64,000 nucleotides of DNA from Cytobacillus sp. IB215665 (GTDB lineage: Bacteria; Bacillota; Bacilli; Bacillales; SM2101): NCBI RefSeq assembly GCF_033963835.1, contig NZ_JAXBME010000002.1:186001-250000 (forward strand), in the 5' to 3' direction. Positions 30,710 through 41,058 of the stretch are shown piece by piece; within the stretch, counting starts at the first letter, position 1, and every line of letters begins with the position of its first letter. The notes beneath the pieces were generated by a model. That model saw only the letters and a program-made list of their open reading frames with translations, was not told the DNA's origin and ran no database searches. The position numbers and the translations under genes were made by a program.

Positions 30710-31522
30710 GTGAGGGGAAATATTGAAGATTTATATGAGGGACCTCGCTACGAAAGGAATAAAAGGCGTAAGAGAGGAAATTTACTATTAAATATTCTAA
30801 TTGGGATAGTCATTTTATTAATTGTTTTCCTTGGAGGAAAGCTGCTATTTTCCAAAGTTAGTGATCCAGTTGCATCAGATAGTATTGAGCAACAAGATAA
30901 TGGTGATGCAGCTGTTGGAATAGCGGATGATGATGAGTCTCAAGAAACTAACTCAACAAATGATGAAGCTGATGATAATAATAATGACATAGATAATAAC
31001 GAAAATAATCTAGAAGAAAACGGTGAAACTAGTATTATAGAAGAAAACAACGGAGCAGTATCTAACGAAGATGACAACAATACTTCTGAAACTAACGAGC
31101 AAACAGCTGAGGATAGTTCACCTGAACCAGTTACAGATTTAGAGGAAACAACTGCTAGCGAAGATACTAACATTATAAAAACAATAACTAGTGATTCATG
31201 GCAACCAGTCGGTACGGAGCAAACAGATCATATTGGAGCTGTTTATGAGGACGATTCAGTGGACTGGGTTGAGATGGAAAAAGCGGTAAGTTATGCTACA
31301 GGAATTGCTAAAGAAGATTATACTTTGTGGTTTTTAGGAAATGACGGTCACAATAAATCTTTGGCTACAATTAGTTCAAATGTTGACGGGAGCTTAATTT
31401 ACAAAGTATATATGGAATGGGTAGACAATGAAGGCTGGAAGCCTACTAAAGTAGAGCAATTACAAGAGAATGAGTACAATAAAAAAGAGGACGAATCGAG
31501 CGAGGAATCCTCAGAAGGTTAA
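30710..31522 (+). CDS. yrrS: DUF1510 membrane protein YrrS
   Basis: A 270-residue protein with a basic cytoplasmic N terminus (YERNKRRKRGN), one transmembrane helix (about residues 26-46), a long acidic Asn/Asp/Glu-rich low-complexity linker (about 55-160) and a C-terminal globular DUF1510 domain (about 165-255) with SDSWQPVGTEQ and YTLWFLGNDG. It is paired with pbpI in Bacillus and may be an envelope partner; that role is inferred. GTG start with AAGGAGG. A strong terminator follows. Confidence 0.87.
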   Translation: MRGNIEDLYEGPRYERNKRRKRGNLLLNILIGIVILLIVFLGGKLLFSKVSDPVASDSIEQQDNGDAAVGIADDDESQETNSTNDEADDNNNDIDNNENNLEENGETSIIEENNGAVSNEDDNNTSETNEQTAEDSSPEPVTDLEETTASEDTNIIKTITSDSWQPVGTEQTDHIGAVYEDDSVDWVEMEKAVSYATGIAKEDYTLWFLGNDGHNKSLATISSNVDGSLIYKVYMEWVDNEGWKPTKVEQLQENEYNKKEDESSEESSEG

Positions 31523-31526
31523 GTAT

Positions 31527-31566
31527 AAACCGCCATTTGCTGTATGCAAAGGCGGTTTATTTTATT
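31527..31566 (+). terminator. Terminator after yrrS
   Basis: AAACCGCC plus TTTGC pair with GCAAA plus GGCGGTTT, followed by T-rich sequence. Confidence 0.85.
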
Positions 31567-31580
31567 TCAAGGATGAATTT

Positions 31581-31712
31581 CCCATTTTCGCTCTGAGATA
31601 TAAGCACGTAAAAATCTAGCTTCGGCACCTTCTCAACTTTTGCAATTACTGAGCTTTCATAAAACTTATCATACTGTCCATTTTTAGAAATAGACAACAA
31701 AGTTTACGAAAG
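31581..31712 (-). repeat. Dispersed TIR element, decayed inverted copy
   Basis: CCATTTTCGCTCTGAGATAT, TAAGCACGTAAAAATCTAGC and TTCGGCACCTTCTC line up with the inverted family consensus (as at 36683-36826), but termini and core have several substitutions. Confidence 0.5.
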
Positions 31713-31805
31713 AAATTACATCAAATTAGTCTATATTTGAATCAATGTCCAAGTTTACTAAGATGAGTTCTAGTATCTTTTAGAGATAAAAGAAAAAGAT
31801 TTCAT

Positions 31806-32012
31806 TTAATTGCTGCGTTTAAAGTGAACGACTGCACTAAAATATCTTCTACCGTCTTGATCAAACTGCATTTGATGAGAAATATGATGGAGCTCTAATA
31901 AGATAGCTTTATTAACTTCGATTTGTTCATTTACTTTTTTTTCTAATGTTGCTAAATCTTGAGCTTCAAAAAATTCAACCTTATCTTTGAGTATATCTAA
32001 AGAAAAATCCAT
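31806..32012 (-). CDS. yrzA: DUF2536 protein YrzA
   Basis: A 68-residue cytoplasmic protein, MDFSLDILKDKVEFFEA followed by a helical segment LEKKVNEQIEVNKAILLEL and the conserved ISHQMQFDQDGRRYFSAVVH. The family is restricted to Bacillales; function unknown. The ATG at 32012 follows GGAAGGGTG at good spacing, in preference to an in-frame upstream ATG. In B. subtilis it precedes yrrT-mtnN; here it points away from mtnN and yrrT is absent. Confidence 0.82.
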   Translation of the reverse strand: MDFSLDILKDKVEFFEAQDLATLEKKVNEQIEVNKAILLELHHISHQMQFDQDGRRYFSAVVHFKRSN

Positions 32013-32271
32013 TTTACTGACACCCTTCCACAATTGTATGTATCGTCCATTTTATCAAATGTGAGACTGTACGAAAATATTATATTTTGCTCTTTTACGA
32101 TAATATTAACGATGATATGCTTGCAAATTGCTAAGAAATAATTTCTATGATAAATTAGAAGCAATTGAATGAATTCGGGGTATAGAAATGTGTATAATGG
32201 GCTTTTTGACCTGAATTGATCTAAATTTATATTAAGGAATTTTTCCCCCATTTCTATAAGTGGGATCTTTT

Positions 32272-32301
32272 AATCAGGTGGAGTATAGTCTCCACCTGAT
32301 T
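32272..32301 (+). terminator. Perfect hairpin upstream of mtnN
   Basis: AATCAGGTGGAG and CTCCACCTGATT form a perfect 12-bp stem with a six-base loop. No gene on either strand ends just before it, and the T tail is short, so it may end a small transcript or act as a leader structure. Confidence 0.45.
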
Positions 32302-32464
32302 TCACTGGTCAAGTTTACTTTCACTAGCAGTGGAGCTGGATTATTGCAGTAAATGGTTTTGCTGTTGAATATGTTACAATATTGAATGGAGTTTTAGTAT
32401 ATCCTCGTGATGCGGAGAAATGGTATAAGAGTAATAGTGGAATATAGAAAAGAGGGAAACCAAG

Positions 32465-33160
32465 ATGAAAATAGGAATTATAGGTGCCATGGAAGAAGAG
32501 GTCATCATCTTAAGAGATAACATTAACAACGAACAAGTAAGTGTTATTGCTGGATGTGAATTTACAGAGGGTCATTTACATGGAGTTGAAGTTGTATTAC
32601 TGAAGTCAGGAATTGGCAAAGTAAATGCAGCAATGAGTACGTCAATTCTACTTGATCGTTTTCACGTAGACTATGTCATAAATACTGGTTCAGCTGGTGG
32701 ACTTTTAGAGTCATTAAACGTTGGGGATGTGGTGATCTCAACAGAAGTACGTCATCATGATGTAGATGTAACAGCTTTTGGTTATGAGTATGGACAAGTT
32801 CCACAATTACCACCAGCTTTTCTAGCAGATAATAATCTTCTGAACGTTGCAGAAAAAGCAGCTCAGAAAATAGAAAATATCCAAACTGTGAAAGGACTTA
32901 TTGCTACTGGTGATTCTTTTATGAGCGACCCTAGTCGAGTAGCAATGGTACGGGATAAGTTTTCCGATTTGTATGCAGTTGAGATGGAAGCGGCAGCGAT
33001 TGCCCAAGTTTGTTACCAATTTGAGGTTCCTTTTGTAGTAATACGTTCTCTCTCAGACATAGCTGGTAAAGAATCAGACATCTCTTTCGAACAATTTTTA
33101 CCAACAGCTGCCTTACATTCAGCCAACTTAGTTATGAATATGGTAGAAGGGCTTAAGTAA
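32465..33160 (+). CDS. mtnN: 5'-methylthioadenosine / S-adenosylhomocysteine nucleosidase
   Basis: A 231-residue PNP-fold enzyme that removes adenine from MTA and [19 protein letters not shown] is the typical start with the catalytic-site glutamate; [28 protein letters not shown] (catalytic Asp region appears later as SLSDIAGKE) and [13 protein letters not shown] are all present. It supplies the first step of the reverse transsulphuration route that mccA-mccB complete. Repeats now separate it from mccA by 336 bp. AGAGGGAAACC precedes the ATG. Confidence 0.95.
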   Translation: MKIGIIGAMEEEVIILRDNINNEQVSVIAGCEFTEGHLHGVEVVLLKSGIGKVNAAMSTSILLDRFHVDYVINTGSAGGLLESLNVGDVVISTEVRHHDVDVTAFGYEYGQVPQLPPAFLADNNLLNVAEKAAQKIENIQTVKGLIATGDSFMSDPSRVAMVRDKFSDLYAVEMEAAAIAQVCYQFEVPFVVIRSLSDIAGKESDISFEQFLPTAALHSANLVMNMVEGLK

Positions 33161-33200
33161 GCTCACATCTTATTCAAAGAGCTTCGCACTTATTAAGAAA

Positions 33201-33462
33201 GGCTCTTTACGTAAACTTTGTTGCTTATGTTACGTAAATTTGAGTAACTGATGTGTATGGTATGATTTTTTATAGTCTTTAGAGAAGAAAAGATCCCGAG
33301 GATGTATAGCTTTTATTCAGGGCTCTTTTCATTAATTTTTTTATAGTTCCTAAATTAGATACTACGCAAACTAATCATATCCGTGTTTATTTTTTAGCAC
33401 GAAAAACAACGTTCTATACAAAAAAGCCTAGTATGTAAAGAAACAATTTTTGCGAAAACAGC
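33201..33462 (+). repeat. Composite of two TIR elements, apparently nested
   Basis: A first left end GGCTCTTTACGTAAACTTTG at 33201 runs to AGAGAAGAAAAGATCCCGA (to about 33303). A second left end GGCTCTTTTCATT starts at 33321 and continues to the only right end TGCGAAAACAGC at 33462. The order suggests insertion of one copy into another, or deletion between copies. It fills the mtnN-mccA gap. Confidence 0.6.
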
Positions 33463-33496
33463 ATTAAGAAAAAATTTTTGAGGTGACAAAATAATT

Positions 33497-35558
<2,062 letters not shown>

Positions 35559-35560
35559 AT

Positions 35561-35593
35561 AAAAAAAGGCGAAGGTATTTTCGCCTTTTTTTT
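35561..35593 (+). terminator. Terminator after mccB
   Basis: AAAAAAAGGCGAA pairs with TTCGCC and a run of eight Ts; it also reads A-rich on the other side. Confidence 0.9.
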
Positions 35594-35747
35594 GTTATAG
35601 CTCGATTCACAAAAGCTTAAGTTACGTTAATTTATTGTTGTGATTGGCTCCTACCTTATAATTGGTTAAAGTTACATTCATTTTGGCCTACTCAGATATG
35701 TTAAAGTAGATTTATAGATACTTAGAAAAGTAGGTGACAAACTTAAA

Positions 35748-35984
35748 ATGGATGAGAAGCAATTACGTGATTTGAAATTTAAAATTGTCGACTTTACAAG
35801 AATTGCATTTGTTTTAATTGCAATTAGTGTCTTTTTATATTTAGGTGTTATTATTAATCAACATGTTCAAGAAGCGACTAATGTCAACTTATTAATGGCA
35901 ATGACCTATATTTTTTTACTCTTAGCGTTTCTCTTATTTAACATGGTAATTAAATATAAAAAAATAGTAAGTGATCTCGAGTAA
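35748..35984 (+). CDS. yrhC: YrhC-like small membrane protein
   Basis: A 78-residue protein with two transmembrane helices, about residues 17-37 (IAFVLIAISVFLYLGVII) and 47-66 (LLMAMTYIFLLLAFLLFNMVI), separated by a short polar loop, and a basic C terminus. The position after mccB matches B. subtilis yrhC. Function unknown. Confidence 0.8.
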   Translation: MDEKQLRDLKFKIVDFTRIAFVLIAISVFLYLGVIINQHVQEATNVNLLMAMTYIFLLLAFLLFNMVIKYKKIVSDLE

Positions 35985-36086
35985 GAAAATTATTTAATTT
36001 TTTACAAAAAAGCCCTTTACAAAACATCATAAATTGGTTATACTTTCCTATGAAATAAACAAATTCTGATAAGGAGGTCGAATTTA

Positions 36087-36170
36087 ATGTTACGCAAATC
36101 ATTTAAACTTATTAAATTAAATAGTATTTCTTACTACTCGACCGATGTCGGAATGCGGATCTTTCAATAA
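36087..36170 (+). CDS. Candidate 27-residue peptide ahead of yrzI
   Basis: AAGGAGGTCG lies seven bases before the ATG, a near-perfect ribosome site. The peptide starts MLRKSFKLIKLNSISYY and ends DVGMRIFQ, with a basic, amphipathic N-terminal half. A terminator-like hairpin (36187-36219) follows 17 bases after the stop. I do not recognise a family; the strong ribosome site and the neighbouring YrzI-type ORF support translation. Confidence 0.55.
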   Translation: MLRKSFKLIKLNSISYYSTDVGMRIFQ

Positions 36171-36186
36171 CTAACATAGCATACAC

Positions 36187-36219
36187 GCCACAGGTTGAAT
36201 AGTATACCTGTGGCTTTTT
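36187..36219 (+). terminator. Terminator after the 27-residue peptide ORF
   Basis: GCCACAGGT pairs with ACCTGTGGC, followed by TTTTTA. Nearly the same stem recurs at 36280-36313. Confidence 0.75.
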
Positions 36220-36279
36220 ATGTAAATAGCAAAATCTTTCCTCTTAATGCTTATTTATAAAATAATTTTGATTACTTTT

Positions 36280-36313
36280 ACCACAGGTATAGAAAATTTA
36301 CCTGTGGTTTTTT
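36280..36313 (+). terminator. Second copy of the CCACAGGT hairpin, ahead of yrzI
   Basis: ACCACAGGTA pairs with TACCTGTGGT, followed by TTTTTTA. It shares the stem CCACAGGT/ACCTGTGG with the hairpin at 36187, suggesting duplication of a peptide-terminator unit. Confidence 0.7.
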
Positions 36314-36365
36314 ATTGTCAAATTGAACATAATGTATGCAATGAACTTAAAGGAGGTGAAATCAT

Positions 36366-36506
36366 ATGAAATTCAATATTTTGTCTATCACAATAACAAT
36401 TAATAAACGCTCGTATTCAATTGAAAAAGCTTATCGAGAAGAGCAAGTAAAAAAAATGATTGATGAAGAAAGAGAGAAATCGTTTAGAGCTTACCCAACC
36501 ATATAA
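36366..36506 (+). CDS. yrzI: YrzI-family small protein
   Basis: A 46-residue protein, MKFNILSITITINKRSYSIE followed by KAYREEQVKKMIDEEREK and the end RAYPTI. The beta-like N terminus with ITITI and the charged helix with EEQV are what I recall for B. subtilis YrzI, whose gene also lies beside yrhC. AAAGGAGGTGAAATCAT is an excellent ribosome site. Function unknown. It is one of three very short ORFs in 500 bp. Confidence 0.72.
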   Translation: MKFNILSITITINKRSYSIEKAYREEQVKKMIDEEREKSFRAYPTI

Positions 36507-36541
36507 TAATCATTTCAAATAATTACAGGAGAGTGATAAAA

Positions 36542-36598
36542 ATGATAATGCAAAATTTGATGATCGTTAAGTTAATTGATAAGGAAAATTTTACGTAG
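36542..36598 (+). CDS. Candidate 18-residue peptide after yrzI
   Basis: AGGAGAGTGATAAAA precedes an ATG giving MIMQNLMIVKLIDKENFT. The AATTTGATGATCGT within it is complementary to ACGATCATTACAAATT at 36612-36627, so translation and RNA folding would compete. Very short; support is the ribosome site and the context only. Confidence 0.4.
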   Translation: MIMQNLMIVKLIDKENFT

Positions 36599-36682
36599 TT
36601 ACTAAACAAAGGACGATCATTACAAATTATAAATATATTACCTTTTCATCATTACAGCTAAGTAGGATGACTCTTTACATTA

Positions 36683-36826
36683 GGCTGTTTTCGCATTGGT
36701 TGTTGCTTTTCGTTCTAATAGATAAGCACGTATAAACCTAGCGTTCGTAGCATCTTTTCTACTTTAACAATAATTGAGGTTTCAAAAAAACTCTTCATAA
36801 TTTACATTATTTTGTTAAAAACAGCC
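36683..36826 (-). repeat. Dispersed TIR element, copy 5 (well preserved, inverted)
   Basis: It starts GGCTGTTTTCGCATTGG and ends GTTAAAAACAGCC. Within it are TTGTTGCTTTTCGTTCTAAT, AAGCACGTATAAACCTAGCG and TTCGTAGCATCTTTTCT, the inverted core. 144 bp long. Confidence 0.75.
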
Positions 36827-36859
36827 ATTAGGTAAAAACGAACATATATATTCATTAGG

Positions 36860-36896
36860 GTAGGTTTTACTTTTATAGTAAAGCCTACTTTTTTTA
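36860..36896 (+). terminator. Strong orphan terminator
   Basis: GTAGGTTTTACT pairs fully with AGTAAAGCCTAC over 12 bp with a five-base loop, followed by eight Ts. No recognised gene ends just upstream; it could end the yrzI-region transcript or an unrecognised small RNA. Confidence 0.8.
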
Positions 36897-36991
36897 TTTG
36901 ATAGCTCTCTCTCCTAGTCTGTCAATACTTTATATCTGACTGCGCGAAAACAAAATATTTTTTCTGTTAAAAACGTTTCAATGCTATTCTA

Positions 36992-37015
36992 GGGGCAACA
37001 GTTTGCTCCGTTTTT
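36992..37015 (+). terminator. Hairpin with T run ahead of nrfH
   Basis: GGGGCAA pairs with TTGCTCC around CAGT, then GTTTTTG. The second orphan terminator-like structure in this gap. Confidence 0.55.
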
Positions 37016-37349
37016 GTAAAATATACTTGAAACAATTATTTTTCCAAATGTACACAATTTGGTCTTTTTATAGACAATAGTTTGTCAATAATGTCGTATC
37101 AAATATTCAATAAAATATGGTAATGTTTAGTTGGAAAGGTACAATCAACCTATAGGTAGGCTCTTTTCCACAATTTTATTAGTGAATGATATATGATTAT
37201 ACTTTTCTATCATCACCAATCGGTGAATCAATATTTATTAAATTGCTCATTTTTTCACAAGTGTTATTTTATTAAGTGGCTGACATACCTATTAGCCTTT
37301 TAATTGGTATGAAGAAGATATAAAAATGAAAGAAGAGGAGGGGGAAGGT

Positions 37350-37883
37350 ATGGTGAAAAAGCTTAAAGCGCTTGATAAAAAAGTCATTATTTTAATTGGG
37401 CTATTTTTAGGAGTTGTTGTAGCAGTAGCAAGTGCTGAGACAATGAATTATACAGATAGTGCAGAATTTTGTTCGACCTGTCACCCGATGGATTCAGCCT
37501 ATAGTAGCTTTGCAGACTCTACACATGCAAATATCGCTTGTAATAAGTGTCATGCTCCAACTGATAGCCTTGGAAAGAAAATACTATTTAAAGCGAAAGC
37601 TGGAACGCATGATATTTACATGAATACATTTGGTGCTGATAAGATTCCTGATGTTATTCATGCAAAAACAGCCACCATTGACGTTATTCAAGAAAACTGT
37701 AAAAGCTGTCACGAAGGAACACTAAATAATTTATCACACGATGCAAAAGAAAATTGTACTGATTGTCATAGGCAAATCCCTCATGGTAATGGCAACTTTA
37801 AGACAGATGAATGGTTTAAACCAGCCGATTATGACATTAATAATCGAAACGAATCTTTTGAGAAAGGGTGGGAAAATGCATAA
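37350..37883 (+). CDS. nrfH: Tetrahaem c-type cytochrome NrfH (quinol dehydrogenase subunit)
   Basis: A 177-residue NapC/NirT family protein that takes electrons from menaquinol and passes them to NrfA on the outer face of the membrane. One N-terminal transmembrane anchor (about residues 11-30, KVIILIGLFLGVVVAVASA) precedes four haem-binding motifs: CSTCH, CNKCH, CKSCH and CTDCH. ATG 37350 is preferred because GGAGGGGGAAGG lies just before it, rather than the in-frame ATG at 37326. The 3' end overlaps nrfA by eight bases. Confidence 0.94.
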   Translation: MVKKLKALDKKVIILIGLFLGVVVAVASAETMNYTDSAEFCSTCHPMDSAYSSFADSTHANIACNKCHAPTDSLGKKILFKAKAGTHDIYMNTFGADKIPDVIHAKTATIDVIQENCKSCHEGTLNNLSHDAKENCTDCHRQIPHGNGNFKTDEWFKPADYDINNRNESFEKGWENA

Positions 37884-39327
37884 AAGCATCAAAAGAATTA
37901 TAGTTCCTACTGCTTTAGTGATTTTTTTAATCGCTATTATTGCTGCCTGTGGTTCAGATGAAGCGAAGGAAAGTACCGCTGCTAAAAAGTTATACAATAC
38001 GGGACTATCAGCTGACGAAATAAATAATGAAGCATTTGCTGACATTTTTCCGTTACAGTATGAAAGCTATAAGCGTAATGAAGAAATGTCTGATACGAAA
38101 TACGGTGGATCAATACCAACGTCAAAATTTGACCACACTAAAGAACCTTATTTGCCAATAATTTTTAATGGTTATGGATTTGCAAAGGAATATAATGAAG
38201 ATCGTGGACACATTTACGCTGTTGAAGATAATATCAATATTGCTAGAATTACGGATAAGTCAATTGGTTCTTGTTTTACTTGTAAAAGTACTGCGGTTCC
38301 TATTTTGTTAGAGGAGGACGAATTCGGAGACGGATACTGGTCTGCAAACTTTCGAAATGAGATTGTACCTCGTGCTGAAGAATTAGGGCATTCTCCTATC
38401 GGTTGTTCAGATTGTCATGATCCCGAAACGATGGAATTACGTGTGACTCGTCCAATGTTTGCAACAGCTATGGAAGCAAGAGGAGTAGACATTTCAAACC
38501 CTACAAAAAATGAAATGCGTACGTATGTATGTGCACAATGTCACGTAGAATACTATTTTGAACCAAAAAAGAAGGAAGTAACATTCCCATGGACAAATGG
38601 ATTAAAGCCAGAAGAAATGTATGAATACTACGATACGATAGCAAAAGATTCTGGGTTTGCACAAGACTGGATTCATACCGTTTCAGGTGCGCCAATGCTA
38701 AAAGCTCAGCATCCAGAATTCGAAATTTGGTCTGAAGGTCCGCATGGAATCGCTGAAGTTTCCTGCTCGGATTGCCATATGCCATACGAACGTTCAGACG
38801 GTAAGAAAAAGATTACTAGTCACCAATGGACTTCACCTTTAAAAACAATTGAGCAATCATGTCGTACATGTCATGCAGACAAGACTGAGCAAGAACTTAA
38901 AGATCGGGTTGAAGGCATTCAAGATACTCATATGGAGAATTTACACAAGGCCGAAGAAATATCTATTGATGCACATTACTTTATTAATAAGATGATAACT
39001 ACCGGTGCTCCTGAATCTAAAATTGAAGAAGCACAAGAACTTGTTCGTAAAGGACAGTGGTTATTTGATATTGTAGCTGCAGAAAATTCTGCTGGATTCC
39101 ATGATCCTCAAGGCGCAATGGATAGTATGAAAAAATCTACTGAAGCATTAAATGAAGCTATTATTATAGCAACTGAAGAATTGGTGAAACTAGATGTAAA
39201 TATTGATGAATTAAAAGAAGAAATAGATAAAGTGAAAAAAGCTGTTTATGATGAACCAGATGTGTTTAAAAAGAAAGACCATGTCATAAATGATTACTTC
39301 CCAAATCAACAACCACCAAAAAATTAA
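37876..39327 (+). CDS. nrfA: Ammonia-forming cytochrome c nitrite reductase NrfA
   Basis: A 483-residue pentahaem enzyme reducing nitrite to ammonium with six electrons. The N terminus is a lipoprotein signal with cysteine 25 in LIAIIAACGSD, so it should be lipid-anchored outside. Haem 1 is the catalytic CFTCK (residues 133-137; lysine as axial ligand), followed by CSDCH, CAQCH, CSDCH and CRTCH. Active-site surroundings CAQCHVEYYF and KAQHPEFEIW are conserved. CXXCK haem attachment needs special maturation factors in many bacteria, which makes the adjacent ccm cluster significant. A strong terminator follows. Confidence 0.96.
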   Translation: MHKSIKRIIVPTALVIFLIAIIAACGSDEAKESTAAKKLYNTGLSADEINNEAFADIFPLQYESYKRNEEMSDTKYGGSIPTSKFDHTKEPYLPIIFNGYGFAKEYNEDRGHIYAVEDNINIARITDKSIGSCFTCKSTAVPILLEEDEFGDGYWSANFRNEIVPRAEELGHSPIGCSDCHDPETMELRVTRPMFATAMEARGVDISNPTKNEMRTYVCAQCHVEYYFEPKKKEVTFPWTNGLKPEEMYEYYDTIAKDSGFAQDWIHTVSGAPMLKAQHPEFEIWSEGPHGIAEVSCSDCHMPYERSDGKKKITSHQWTSPLKTIEQSCRTCHADKTEQELKDRVEGIQDTHMENLHKAEEISIDAHYFINKMITTGAPESKIEEAQELVRKGQWLFDIVAAENSAGFHDPQGAMDSMKKSTEALNEAIIIATEELVKLDVNIDELKEEIDKVKKAVYDEPDVFKKKDHVINDYFPNQQPPKN

Positions 39328-39361
39328 GCACTCACAGAACGATGATTAACAAACTAATTTT

Positions 39362-39396
39362 CACCGTACAATACGGCTATATTGTACGGTGCATTT
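39362..39396 (+). terminator. Terminator after nrfA
   Basis: CACCGTACAAT pairs with ATTGTACGGTG, then GCATTTTTGT. It separates nrfHA from the ccm cluster. Confidence 0.85.
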
Positions 39397-39563
39397 TTGT
39401 TCATTAAAAAGCTATATTTCCATTGTTTATAAGGTGGTAACAATTTTGTGCAGGCATATGTTTGTCACTGTGCAAACATAACACTAATTTCATCTAGATG
39501 CTTTATCAATAGTAGAAAAATATTTTGATAAGAGCCTTCACAAGACAATGATCTTAATATATA

Positions 39564-39579
39564 TGTGAAACAAATCACA
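39564..39579. promoter_or_regulatory. Fnr box upstream of the ccm cluster
   Basis: TGTGAAACAAATCACA matches TGTGA-N6-TCACA exactly and is a poorer Rex site because the right half starts ATCACA. TATACT at 39600-39605 is a fitting -10, placing the box centre about 41 bp before the inferred start, the class II activation position. Confidence 0.65.
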
Positions 39580-39790
39580 AATAGCGTATTTATTATTAAT
39601 ATACTGTAAATTTTTTATTGAATCAAGCTGAATGGTTTATATTTTTTTAAATGGATTTCAGATAGTTGCTTCATCTCTCAATACAGCTTTTCAGAAAATG
39701 AAGTGGTTCGATTAGACAACCTAAGGCATCAAAATGGTTAAAAAGCAACCTACACAAAACACGACTTCAGTGTCTAGTGAGATTACGGTA

Positions 39791-39826
39791 TTGTCTAGGA
39801 TTGTCGCCTATCCCCTAAGTCACTTC
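39791..39826 (-). repeat. Decayed fragment of the 124-bp repeat
   Basis: TTGTCTAGGATTGTCGCC, TATCCCCTAAGTCACTTC aligns with the reverse strand of the 25.7-kb unit (TTGTCTAGCTCCAACGCC, TATTCCCTCGAGGTCACTTC). Confidence 0.5.
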
Positions 39827-40071
39827 TTCTATCGTTACGAGGGTAAAGGGCATCTCCAAATGATAGGAATCTGGGCACTCGTCTGTTGATGATCTTTAGT
39901 GGAATTATATCTTTCGGTAATGTCTGTAACATAAGTCACAATTTGGTATGAAGTTTTTGTGAACTAAAATATGGATGATTTTTGACAATAGGTTTACCAA
40001 TATGTTGTAACTAAGCAATTTTTAATACAATCATATTAGAAATGAAAGAAATGGGAAATAAGGTGAAAAAA

Positions 40072-41046
40072 ATGAAGACTCCTTATGTTAAGGAAAAATG
40101 TTTTCCAATATTCATTTTGGTACTAATGAGTATTCTCTTTCCTCAATCTATACTTGCATCTTACGACAACATATCTATAGAAGACATTACAATAATCGTT
40201 ATGCCAGAATATACGAATCATCCTCATGCTAATAATGATGAACCAACTGTTCTTGTTGGTTACCATGGCACTGTTGTAAATCAATCATCTGAGTCAATTA
40301 GCCAAGGTATCGAACTAACATTACCTGTAAATAAGAATAATTTTTTTATAGGGCTAGCAGCACATACCCTCGATGAAACAAAAGAATCACTTCAAGAAAT
40401 AGAAGTACAAATGAAGAAGAATTCTAACAAAGTAACGATTATACCAGAAGAACCTATTGATCCAGGGCAAGGCTATAAATTTGTTATCGAATATTATTAT
40501 CATGATATAAACATTACTGAGAATAAGAAAAATTTCACATATGAATACGTAGCTGACAATAATATGGACGCTATAAACATTATCTTCTTTGAACCATTAG
40601 GAGCAAGTGATTTTGCCATACAACCAACAACTAATCAGCATTCACAAGATACGATGGGGATTAACATGTATTTGTATGAGGTTATTCAATTAAAAGCTGG
40701 GGAGAAGAAAGTATTTGATGTGTCTTATGAGAAAAAAGACAACGAAACGACAACTAGTAAAATTGATGACATAGCACCAAATAACAACACTAGTGTCCAA
40801 ATACAAGCTAACTCATCAAATAATGGAGGGTTATCAAAAAATACAATTATTGCAATCGTTGTCATTTCATTAATATTTTTATTCACAATCATGCTCTTAA
40901 TTTTTCAGAAAAAGAAACACAAAGAACGTGAAAGCGAAATTAAAGCTACAAATCGACAACAAGATAAAAAGAAGTTAAGAAACATGTTGGCTAATGGTGA
41001 AATTGATGAACAAAAGTATCGCAAAAAAATGAGTGAACTAAGTTGA
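40072..41046 (+). CDS. Unknown exported membrane-anchored protein, first gene of the ccm cluster
   Basis: A 324-residue protein I cannot assign to a family. A signal peptide (about 1-28, FILVLMSILFPQSILA) is followed by an extracytoplasmic, beta-rich region (about 30-225), an Asn/Ser-rich linker, a transmembrane helix (about 258-280, IIAIVVISLIFLFTIMLLIF), and a charged cytoplasmic tail ending LRNMLANGEIDEQKYRKKM, which resembles a SHOCT-type short helix pair. ATG 40072 follows AAGGTG; an in-frame ATG at 40042 would spoil the signal peptide. It lies 12 bp before ccmE, so a role in haem delivery or complex assembly is a reasonable but unproven guess. Confidence 0.75.
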   Translation: MKTPYVKEKCFPIFILVLMSILFPQSILASYDNISIEDITIIVMPEYTNHPHANNDEPTVLVGYHGTVVNQSSESISQGIELTLPVNKNNFFIGLAAHTLDETKESLQEIEVQMKKNSNKVTIIPEEPIDPGQGYKFVIEYYYHDINITENKKNFTYEYVADNNMDAINIIFFEPLGASDFAIQPTTNQHSQDTMGINMYLYEVIQLKAGEKKVFDVSYEKKDNETTTSKIDDIAPNNNTSVQIQANSSNNGGLSKNTIIAIVVISLIFLFTIMLLIFQKKKHKERESEIKATNRQQDKKKLRNMLANGEIDEQKYRKKMSELS

Positions 41047-41058
41047 GGGGTGAATGGA

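Larger units (their letters stand above)
36599..37349. other. Intergenic region upstream of nrfHA
   Basis: It holds a good TIR element (36683-36826), a strong terminator (36860-36896), a second hairpin with T run (36992-37015) and a possible TIR left end (GGCTCTTTTCC at 37158). No perfect Fnr box was found; a half site TTTTCACAA at 37253-37260 is the only hint. The promoter of nrfHA was not identified with confidence. Confidence 0.5.
39328..40071. other. nrfA-ccm intergenic region (744 bp)
   Basis: In order: the nrfA terminator, a 7-bp spaced inverted repeat ATGTTTG/CAAACAT (39458-39479), a perfect Fnr box with an appropriately placed -10, and a decayed fragment of the 124-bp repeat (39791-39826). 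The ccm promoter is inferred near 39612, leaving a leader of about 460 bases before the first gene. Confidence 0.55.

Noticed and set aside
37244-37260. Possible Fnr site upstream of nrfH (TTGCTCATTTTTTCACAA)
   Set aside because: Only the right half fits; the left half TGCTC has three mismatches to TGTGA.
37741-37875. N-terminal extension of nrfA within nrfH
   Set aside because: It would bury the lipoprotein signal; GGGTGGGAAA before the ATG at 37876 gives a normal start with an eight-base overlap.
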